Shown here one piece after another: positions 55,638 to 64,000 of a stretch of 64,000 bases of DNA; the first letter of the stretch is position 1; each line of letters begins with the position of its first letter. A program made the translations under genes and the position numbers. Below the pieces are notes generated by a model, which had not been told where the DNA came from, did not search any database, and was given only the letters and a program-made list of their open reading frames with translations. The stretch comes from Deroplatys truncata (taxonomy: Eukaryota; Arthropoda; Insecta; Mantodea; Mantidae): the NCBI GenBank assembly GCA_030765065.1, contig CM060978.1, positions 54,650,421 through 54,714,420 of the forward strand, written 5' to 3'.

Positions 55638-56871
55638 CAGTAAAACCCATATTTAATGAATCCCAGGGGGAATTAAAATTTTTTCCTTAAAAGGGGGTTT
55701 AGCATTCAATTGCCAGAAATAATATGCAAATTGCATTTTTAAGTATTTTAACAGCAAAACTTTTTCAGAAATTTTAAATCATTAAGTACACATGTAATAC
55801 TAAGAAAGGAATTTAAAGATTAATGAACAAAATGCAGTGAATTAAAATGCTACAATAGCTATAAATTTATAGTAGTCTCAAAAACAGGAAACACTGATAT
55901 TAACACCGCTTCATTGTCAGCCATTTGCACTTAATCTGCAGCAAACAAAATGAAAGTGGATATCAGATTTATATATTTATCATTAGATATGAATGTAGGT
56001 TGATTCTTCAGTATTAACCAGTAACGAAACTAACCTTCATTTCTTAAAGAAATCAGCAGAGTACTCTGCTTCCTCCTGCCCAGGTATCTGGCACTCAGAA
56101 TCTGTGTTCGATGTGATTAATGCTGCTGAATAGCCCCTCATCAATAGGGAATGAGCATAGGTACCGTCTCACGACATCCAATCCTTCCACTGCTGCCACA
56201 AATGTTGGTACTGCTGATTCCTGGTTGCTTCTTTGCCTCATTGCATAACTTAATGACGTCCAGAGATGCTTCTAAGGTTAGGGCACTGTCATCACAACTT
56301 ACGAACTCTTACGCTTGTGCCCCTCTGTAAAATCTCTCTCTTCTGTATACAAATTTCTTTGGTATCATTGTCCTCGAAGATATTGGTGCAAGAACCAAAC
56401 CCAGCTTTCCCAAGCTTCTTCTGTTTAGCACCCATTTTTTGAATGAGAAATATAAATCACTATCACAAAGACAACACAACTTAACATGTCACCCAGTGAA
56501 TTTTAAAATGGAAGCAGAAATCAAACGGAACTCGGAGATACAGAAGTTAACAGGTTTAAAAACACAATGGCAGAGCTGTCAACTTTTGCAGATTAATGTG
56601 AACTAAAGTGGAACACGTAGTGACACGCAAAGCCTAATGAATTTCAAAGCATCCAAAAAGGCGTAACGTTGCCCGTTATAGCAGAGGTAACATTAACTGC
56701 ATTCTGAAAATCTTAATGCAGAAACTGTGCAATCGCAAATTCAATATAAATATTTTCGTTAACACAAAATTTGTAAAAAGCGGGTTTAAATAACATTACA
56801 CTTGTGGGACTTTTGGTGGGGCTTCCGAAAACGTTCGTTAAAAGCGGGCTCGCTAAAATGAGGTTCTACTG
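55638..56871. mobile_element. Pogo/Tigger-type DNA transposon, non-autonomous
   Basis: 1234 bp with ends CAGTAAAACCCATATTTAA and TTTTAGC-type complement ending AGGTTCTACTG, and TA on both sides (55636-55637 and 56872-56873). The inverted similarity continues through AAGGGGGTTTAGC against GTTAAAAGCGGGCTCGC. The minus strand near 56230-56430 has short coding-like runs (KQKKLGKAGFGSC, DDSALTLEASLDVIKLCNEA) that may derive from a pogo transposase tail or a fused host domain. There are stops, and no DDE core. Confidence 0.75.
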
Positions 56872-56894
56872 TATATTTAAACACTTGTTCATCA

Positions 56895-57350
56895 TGCTTT
56901 GTCTATATTGGCAACCCCTGAATTGGGGAAGCTGAAAGACAAATTGGCAAAATGGTGGAAGAGGAAAGCATTGTGTTGACACCCAATGGGAGTTTACGGG
57001 TTCTGGATAGAAACAAAGGGGGACCGTCAAGGGAGCCAACAGGAATAGATCTATGGAGTAGGAAAGTGTGCCATACATATAGAAATAGAGCAGGCTCTGA
57101 GAGAAGTATGGGAATACGGAAGCAATAATAATGGGGGAGTTAATATTAGAATAGGGAGGGAGAGTGATTATAGAATGAATATGTTGTGGAAATGAAACAT
57201 GATCTAGAAGGGAATAAATTAGACAAAGTAAAGACAAGTGTATTGATAAGCAAGTGATAGATTTGTATGAAATCGTTAAGTGAATGATTAGATATAAAGG
57301 ACGGAAACAGAGAGGGAGAGTTGCATTTCTTAATATGGAGCAAGTATTGT
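56895..57350 (+). mobile_element. LINE endonuclease fragment
   Basis: Plus-strand text in broken frames resembles the middle of a LINE apurinic-type endonuclease: GGVNIRIGRESDYRM (in place of the usual GGDFNARIG), IRQSKDKCIDKQVIDLYEIV and GRKQRGRVAFLN. The key Asp of the GDFN motif is Val here. It stops where the next inverted-repeat element begins. Similarity is by eye only. Confidence 0.5.
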
Positions 57351-57644
57351 TATGGCCGATCAGCACGGGGTACCAATAAGTATTCTTAAGGTATTAAATT
57401 TGCATGTAATAGTTGCCATTTCCCACTGGTAGTGGAGATTCAAAGACGGGAATGGGAGAAGAATACGGTAATGTTGCTCCAGAGGTCGACGTGTCATGGC
57501 GGGTGCCACATCAGGCAGGCTACCCTGTAGAATCAAACCGCTAAAATTTTGCGAATGTGTGACATTTGGCTTTTTAAATGCCCCAAAGTTTTTTAGCACT
57601 TCTGATTGTGTATTCTGGCGTGATTTTGTCAGCAAACAGTCAAC

Positions 57645-57881
57645 ATGGAGAACTTAAGCATCATTGCGAAGAATGAGATCCTAAATAATGACGCTGTCCT
57701 AATGGAAAATTGGGACATAGAACAACTTGCAGAAGAGCTATTGCTTAGGAGGCAGTTCGGCACTTCTCAGGAGCTCTTCAACTCATACTTGCAGGAGTTC
57801 ATGTACAGGAAGAGCTGTCCCAATCGGAGTGTGTTTCAGAATTTTCTTGTGACACTCTCCGAGAATTATCCTGCAGCATAA
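57645..57881 (+). CDS. Unknown small protein in element Y
   Basis: 78 codons from an ATG in good context (CAACATGG) to TAA. The predicted protein is mostly helical and acidic in its first half (IAKNEILNNDAVLMENWDIE), then QLAEELLLRRQFGTSQELFN and a short tail ending LSENYPAA. There is no signal peptide, membrane segment or zinc motif. I do not recognise a family. It is uninterrupted and starts roughly 290 bp inside the left end of an inverted-repeat element, so it may be the element's own product or a captured exon. The downstream 100 bases are rich in CTT. Confidence 0.45.
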   Translation: MENLSIIAKNEILNNDAVLMENWDIEQLAEELLLRRQFGTSQELFNSYLQEFMYRKSCPNRSVFQNFLVTLSENYPAA

Positions 57882-58109
57882 CATCTTTGCAGCTCTTTTG
57901 GTTAGTCTTCTCCCTCAGAACTTCCTTTTCATCTTTCTTTTCTTCCAAAATTTCATATTTCTTCATTGTATATCCTCCAGAACTTCATCTTTCTTCTACA
58001 TCTATCTCACAGAACATCTACATCTGTCTTCCTTATATGCATCGATGCAAAACAGCCTTTATTAAGGCTAACAATTGCATCCTGAAAGAGCAGATATGTC
58101 CTTGGACAT

Positions 58110-58400
58110 AATTATATTAGCATTCATTATTATTTAGTAGTATTACATTTGCTTACTGCATCGCGGTAATTATTCAGTTGTATTACATTTGCCTAATGTT
58201 GCACGGTAATTATTTAGTTATTACATTTATTTAGTAGTGCACAAGTGCTAATGGTCATTACTAAATGCCAAGCATTAGACAATACCAACAATATTTTTTA
58301 CTGCTTTGCGGTTATTATTCAATTTTATTGAATTTATTTACTGTTTCGCGGTTAATATTCACTTTTATTGCATTTTTTCACTATTTCACGCTTATCTATT
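58110..58400. repeat. Diverged tandem array, about 40-46 bp unit
   Basis: Roughly six degenerate units with the common core GCGGTWATTATTCARTT and TATTACATTTGCTTACTG-like text (for example near 58125, 58165, 58205, 58305 and 58345). Unit lengths vary. It lies within element Y. Confidence 0.65.
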
Positions 58401-58690
58401 ACAACAGCGTGTAACAGTTTGCAACAATACCAAACTGTTTCCGGTTTTACTAACGTGGCAGCGTTTTTTTCGTTCAACAGTTGGTACCTGACATTGCGCA
58501 TTTACATAGTCTGCTATAACACGTGGACCTCTGGAGCAACATTACCAAGAATACTAAGTAGTATAGTGACTTTAAATGAGAAACTGTTAGCGATACGAAG
58601 CTAACTCAACACACATGTTTTGAATGTGGAACCTTGGGTATGATCGGCAATAGGAGTCAGGGCTCACGCTGATCATGCCCAAATCTATTG

Positions 58691-59387
58691 TATTAGCTCA
58701 ACATTCAATAAAGATAAAGAAAGAAAGACAAATAAATCTTTCGATTACTGTTTTTGTATTATGCTTTAGACATTATATCATAATAGGCTTTTGCTATGAT
58801 CATTGCATACTACCTTTAGATATGAATTGTTATAATGAGCACACAACAATAAACATTTAAATAGGAAGCTCTGCAATATCACAGTATATTAGCCCTCAGT
58901 GTGTTTAACAAATGCTGCTTGCTATACAAATGAAAGAGCTAAAGAAATAAACATTTTTCATTGGTACTATTAGGGGTGGTAGTGCAATGTGAAGCATATG
59001 TTCTGGATAAACTGCAGTATCGGATTCTGGACAAAATCATTATACACAGATACACTGAAAGACTTTTATTTCTTTAATACCATCATTTCACATAATAAAC
59101 AACAACAATGAACCTGGTACTTTAGGTATTTTCATGAATTTATGCATATTTTGTCACTTTTGTTTCATGTTACTATTAGATGTTGCATCACAAGCATCTC
59201 AACAGCCCTCAGCCTCAAAGCGTAGCCGTCTAAAACTCATATGGTTCATGTTGGCAGCACTTCCTTCAAAAAGTTGCCAAAATCTGCCAGGAAACACTAT
59301 ATAAGAACGGTTGCATAAAAGGGAGGGTGGGTGGGCAATATATTACTGCCGCAGCAACATCTAACACACTAAAACGTTCCTTATAAC
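58691..59387. other. No gene seen
   Basis: AT-rich spacer before the hAT element. Nothing recognised. Confidence 0.4.
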
Positions 59388-62314
59388 CAGGGTTAGGATT
59401 CTTAGATGCAAATTTCAGATGAAAAAAGGAAAGGAAAAGGTGCTCAAATAAGGAAAAAAGGAAAGGGAAAGGTGCTCAAATAAGGTAAAAAGGGACAATA
59501 AGGTGCTGGTTTATATAAGGGGATGCAGAACTGAAATTGCTATTTTCTAAACTATCCATTCAATTGGGCTGAAATTTTAACCACATGTCAGTCTTCTTTA
59601 GATATAATCCTTTTGTGAATTTCAATCCAAAATCTTAATTAGTTTCAAGTTATTAATTTTCAAAATATAAAATTATGGGCATATGCAAAATGCAACACAT
59701 GATGCATTTTTCAAAAAAAAAAAAAATCTTATTTTGCTACTATGTCAAGGAACTACAAATCTGTCATATAAATTTTTTTCTATCATTCTTAGTTTAAGAG
59801 AAAAAAAAGTTTTGCAGTTTCATATTTGCATTTTTTTTTCTTTTTGTATACATTGTTATCTTAAAAAATTAGTAGCGCAAAAACTATTGATTACACAGAA
59901 AAATTATACAAGTTTATTTATTTGCATTTTTGAAATAAGCATAAAAAATGTCAATATGAATGGATGAAAACTACATCGTGTGGAACATTTTCAATATGCA
60001 GAAATGCTGAAAATAAGAAACGCCTTAAAATCAAGTTTTAAAAATATAAACAGCTAGCAACCAAATGCGCAAGGGTATTTAAAAAGTCTTGTAATGATCC
60101 TGGATTCTAAAACTACTAGCAATGGAGAACTTTTTGGGATCATAATTTTTTTTTTTTTGAGATTTTGGGTTAATTTCAGTTATGCATTCCCTTAACTAAT
60201 TCAATGATTTTTCTTTCCTCTATTCTAATTTATTGAACTACAAACAAGTACATCAAATTATCACTCATCAAAAGAAGGAAAAAACATGAAGCTGTTGTAC
60301 TTCAAGACATTAAGCATCTCCACATTTTTAAAAATAAGTCTGTTTCTATTAGGAAATAGAATGTCTTTGCAGATGCTAACACTTTTTTCAACATCCACAG
60401 AAACCAGTGGGGCGAACCTTGTATTCACTTGGAATGGCAACTCTACAGATGTGGCAAATTCCTCAATGTCTGGATTCTTCGAAGACTAGATTCAAGTTTG
60501 TCATTGGCAAAGCCATCTAACTGCTCCCTCAAGTAAAAATATCCCATTGTTTTTCCTTTTCCAGACCTTGTTCTTCCAATCCTTTAATAGCTGCAGGCAG
60601 GTACTTGTAACTATGACACAATATAGTTCTGTCTGCAAATTATGTATTTTCTCCGGTAACAGAAGTTGCTGTGCCTTGGAAATTGCACCTGCGTCGGATG
60701 GATCCAAAGAAAGCACAAACTCTTTAATTTTGTCAAAATTATCACACAACATAGCAGCACACTCAATCCAAGTTCCCCAGCGAGTAATGACCAGGAAATT
60801 TGGAAGGGGCAGGCCAGTGATTTACCTGTAGTAACAACACGGCTCTGAGCTTTCAGTATAATCTTCTTTAGGGCAGAGATGAATTGATTTGCAATGCCGT
60901 ATTCGTTCCTTATAGATTCACAAACCCTGTGAAGGGCATGAACCAAGCATGTCACATGCTTGAAGTTAGGAAATAAAGGTTTCAGTTGGATAACAGCTGA
61001 AACCATGTATGGAACCTGGTCCATAACCACAAGAAGAAGTTTTTCAAACTCGAGATACCAGTAGGCCAGAGTTTTTGGCAGAAGTCCATAATGGATTGAA
61101 TTACTGTACTGGCACTGGCTTTTTGCAGCTCATACATGTTTAACAATATGGGCTTAACTTTCTCCCCTGCTAAGGGAAAAACCAAAATGTTCAAAACATA
61201 TCGTTCCATTGAGTCTATGGTTTTATCCACAATGATTCCTACAAACACAATCAGACACTTTCTCCTTGATTCTTTCTATGGTTTCTTGGTAAAAAGGCTC
61301 CATGTAGTTTTTTCTTAAAGTACTCTCATCGGGCATTGACATCTTTGTATATTTTTCAAGAAATTCCTTGAAGGCTGGATGATTTACCTTGTTGAGTGGA
61401 ATTCCTGCTTGTGTAAGAGCTGCACAGAAATCAATGTCTAATTCATTCAAATTTTGGCTTTTGGAAGAACTCTGTAGAAACGCATTTTGTAATAGAGGTT
61501 GCCGTGATTTGATGCTCAGAGCTGGAAATGTGTTGTTTGATGCAATCTTGCTGGTGGGTGTTTTTCATCTAACAAAATTCCTGAATCACAAATAGTACAT
61601 CGCATATTATGAAATTTTATTTGAATTCCTCAGCCAGAACAATAAATCGAGCACTGGACACCTTTGTTATGGTAAAATCTAGTACTAGTACACTGGTTTG
61701 GAGAGCTAACACTAGTTCACTTGCTAACACAATGTGACTGTCATACAACTCACTCTTGCACCCATTTGCTGTCCACATTCTCTTATAACACCGCGACAAT
61801 TACCAGAATGTTCTCATTCATGCTGGAACTTCAATCTCAGCGATTTCTAGTAGTTTCGAGCAGAACTCAGTCTTAATAATTCTTGAAACTGCGCAGGTGA
61901 GGTTATGCCGTCTCTGCATGCCCAGCCTTCGCCTCCATGCAAACAGATGACGTCTCTCACAGTAACAAACTCACATTCACGAACAGCAGGCTACTGATTC
62001 TGGTGGGATAGAATCACTCATTGTCAGTTGCATTATTGTGGGCTACTTTATAGCGGTAAAGCGAGAGAAAGAGGTTTTTGTCGAACACACAATTATTTTC
62101 CATTGCTGCGGGTGTGCTTTCAATTCCCATGCGGCATTTACTGAAAGAGGTAGGCTTACTATTCGCACGTACACAGCAAGCTGAGGAGACGTTAATTGAA
62201 AGTTAAAGAATAAACTGGAATGAAACTTAAACAAAATTTCACACTGTGATATCTTTCCGCACAGCCTTAACTTACCCTAAGAAAAAAGGTGCGTACCTAA
62301 ATATCCTAACCCTG
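59388..62314 (-). mobile_element. hAT transposon, full-length ends with 8-bp duplication
   Basis: A 2927-bp element with ends CAGGGTTAGGAT and ATCCTAACCCTG and a perfect 8-bp target duplication CTTATAAC (59380-59387 and 62315-62322). A degenerate but nearly complete transposase gene runs on the minus strand from about 61640 to 60290. Near the left end, 59418-59510, a unit with GGTGCTCAAATAAGG is repeated; a GGTGCGTACCT lies near the right end. Such subterminal motifs often bind hAT transposase. Confidence 0.92.
60290..61640 (-). pseudogene. hAT transposase, decayed but nearly complete
   Basis: Read on the minus strand, broken frames in order are: a BED zinc-finger-like start near 61450-61600 (CIKQHISSSEH); LDIDFCAALTQAGIPLNKVN and YTKMSMPDESTLRKNYMEPF (61223-61450); FVGIIVDKTIDSMERYVLNI (60982-61248), where the Asp of the IVDKT stretch is the likely first catalytic residue; VMDQVPYMVSAVIQLKPLFP and CLVHALHRVCESIRN (60611-61030), holding the second; KIKEFVLSLDPSD (60501-60752); then the dimerisation tail (FAPLVSVDVEKSVSICKDIL) at 60350-60430. 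At least four frame changes and stops. It is related to the shorter gene at 15323, and of the CGGBP1-like hAT type. Confidence 0.8.
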
Positions 62315-63052
62315 CTTATAACACAAGGATTACTCAAGTAAAACACCTCAATTTTGCCCATAATCCAATACTGCAGTAGAACCCATGTTCTCAACATTAC
62401 ATGCCAATTTCTTCTGTGTTGTCTGATGGAATTATGTAATTTTCAACAGTTGGAATTATAAGGTTTTAACTGCTTAGCACTGATATGCTGTCAAGCTTGG
62501 GAAACCTGCTTTTGCCTGAAAACATATTGACACAGAAAGAAAGGACACATTTTCCAAATATTAAGGTCTCTCATCTTAATCTTTATTGCAATAAACATCT
62601 AGGTTACAAGTAATTCAAGAACAAGTCTGCAACAGTACAAGCAAGCACAAGTGAGTTGTACAGAGCCATTTTTGTGACATCCCATATGCATTTCTTAAAA
62701 ACAACACAGCTTTTACAATCACATTCATATTGTTAGAAGTGGCTGTAAACAAATTCTTCTACATAACCAATAAAATCATGTTGGCATGAGGCAATACACT
62801 GCAAACAAAGCTTTTACATTATTTTAAAGAAATATTTAAATATGCAGGCTATACTTTGATTAACTATGAAAAAGCAAATTATTATTATAATATGTAAATA
62901 CGTATAAATTTTTAAAGGCATATATTGCTATCCATACTTGACTGCATTTTCATTGCACAATGCATGCAAGCATACATTTGTTGTTTTAACACAGGAGTTC
63001 ACACTGTTGGTGAAATTGCTGTAATTCACCAGGAGAGAATATGGAAGATATA
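62315..63052. other. No gene seen
   Basis: AT-rich spacer between the hAT and mariner elements. No ORF or repeat end of note. Confidence 0.4.
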
Positions 63053-63949
63053 CGAGGGCTGATCAACAAAGACTGAGACTGATTTTTTCCTGTAGCTTCT
63101 GTGATAGTTTCGTATCTGTAACATAAATATTTGAAAAGAGCGGGTTTTTATGTATAATGTTGGTAGGCGGCAGCACTCTCGTATTGGTAGGTTGGTAGTA
63201 ATGCTCTATTTTGTAGACCCTACGTGCATTTCGCATACCAGACAATCAGGTGCTGCGTCTCTTTGCTGATGGAGGGGATGCATTTTTTAAATCGATTATC
63301 ACGGTGATGAGTCATGGCTGCATCATTATGATCCTGAAGGAAAACAAGCCAGCACAGTGTGGAAATCGCCAGGTTCTCCAACACCAAAAAAGGCAAAAGT
63401 TGTTCCATCTGCAGGGAAAGTGATGGTGATCACATTTTTTGACTGTAATGGAATGATTTACCAGCATGCAGTTCCCCCTCGCACTACTGTTACAGCAGCA
63501 TACTACACGTCAGTATGGCTACACTGAGGAAGCACATTGCAAAGAAACGACCAGAGCTTTCTCGGACTGGGTGGCGACTTCATCATGACAATGCACATCG
63601 CAAATCAAGTCATGCAGTTTCTAGCTCGATTCAACATTACCTGTGTACCACATCCACCTTATAGCCCCGATCTTGCATCCTGTGACTCTTTTTTATTCCC
63701 ATCACTAAAGGCAAAGCTTAGGGGTATTCGATTTGAGAACTCTGAAGCAGTGCTCAAGAAAAGTGAGGCGATTCTCAAGGACCTGACAAAGAATGGTCTG
63801 CAGCACGTGTTCAAGGACTGGCAGAGACAGTATAAAAAGTGCATTGAAGTAGGAGGGGACTACTTTGAAAATGATCATGTAAACATTGAATTGGAGTAAT
63901 AAACATCTGTGAAAAAAAATCAGTCTCAGTCTTTGTTGATCACCCGTCA
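63053..63949 (+). mobile_element. Mariner element, internally deleted, copy 2
   Basis: 897 bp, with ends CGAGGGCTGATCAACAAAGA and a slightly damaged complement, and TA on both sides (63051-63052 and 63950-63951). Same family as 34477-35369. The coding strand is plus. It retains the first catalytic region (TGDESWLHHYDPEGKQ near 63298-63345) and the C-terminal half at 63537-63899 (CVPHPPYSPDLASCDSFLFP with the third Asp). The second Asp region (HHDN) is present but out of frame. The N-terminal DNA-binding half is deleted, the reverse of the deletion in copy 1. Confidence 0.9.
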
Positions 63950-64000
63950 TAATAAAAGCAGTCAGCCACAATTTAAGTATCAAAGTGAGGGAAAGTAGGT

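Larger units (their letters stand above)
57352..58690 (+). mobile_element. Unclassified inverted-repeat element Y with its own ORF
   Basis: The left region and the complement of the right region share blocks in the same order: GATCAGC at about 57360 and 58672, a TAAGTATTCTT / TTAGTATTCTTGG block (57375 against 58545-58560), and GGTAATGTTGCTCCAGAGGT, then CSACGTGT (57468-57497 against 58514-58553). The whole is about 1.3 kb. It contains the 78-codon ORF at 57645 and a diverged tandem array at 58110-58400. Exact ends and duplication are not clear. It follows a LINE fragment directly. Confidence 0.55.

Noticed and set aside
56866..57366. 166-codon minus-strand open frame
   Set aside because: Its composition is unnatural, and the plus strand carries a LINE endonuclease-like text; it is a shadow.

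Overview
The window is eukaryotic, almost certainly arthropod (probably insect) nuclear DNA. It is AT-rich, its genes are split by long introns, and most of it is transposable elements of animal type: non-LTR retrotransposons, Penelope-like, mariner, pogo, hAT, piggyBac, LTR elements and tRNA-derived SINEs. I cannot name the species. I see no bacterial operon, CRISPR array, rRNA or genuine tRNA gene.

Only one convincing host gene is present. It is a plus-strand gene for an ankyrin-repeat and SOCS-box (ASB-type) protein, the substrate receptor of a Cullin-5 ubiquitin ligase. Four exons are visible: 2694-3464, 13288-13614, 13731-13985 and 24718-25292. Every junction is phase 1 and falls on a Gly codon of an ankyrin repeat, and joined they keep one open frame of about 640 residues. 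The first exon begins in mid-codon, so the 5' end lies outside the window.

Introns 1 (9.8 kb) and 3 (10.7 kb) are filled with mobile elements. Intron 1 holds two SINE/family-A clusters, a DUF4817-type MITE, an I-clade LINE tail, a mariner relic carrying two SINEs, a solo LTR and a piggyBac-type MITE. Intron 3 holds a hAT element inside an unclassified TIR repeat, an RTE-like LINE cut by a solo LTR, a piggyBac relic, a second solo LTR inside a pogo-like repeat, and a 120-bp tandem duplication.

From 25.3 kb to the end I find no secure host gene. The main features are a SINE split by a TA-flanked transposon (26 kb), Penelope palindromes (29 kb, 42-43.6 kb), a second copy of the TIR repeat (30 kb), a pile-up of family-A copies with a mariner inside one (33-37 kb), and a three-level nest (43.7-46.1 kb). 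Then come a 4.2-kb LTR element with only a coiled-coil gag-like ORF (47.1-51.3 kb), a LINE split by a family-A copy (52-54 kb), a pogo-type element (55.6-56.9 kb), an unclassified inverted-repeat element with its own small ORF (57.4-58.7 kb), a complete-ended hAT element (59.4-62.3 kb) and a mariner (63-64 kb).

The strongest candidate for something undescribed is 'family A', a repeat of about 0.83 kb with at least 12 whole or partial copies here. I use '+' for the orientation that starts near CTGATGTGTTACACTC and ends AGTAGAGAAAGT. Several insertions interrupt an element whose intact copy also lies in the window, so exact ends, target-site duplications (TSDs) and relative ages can be read directly.
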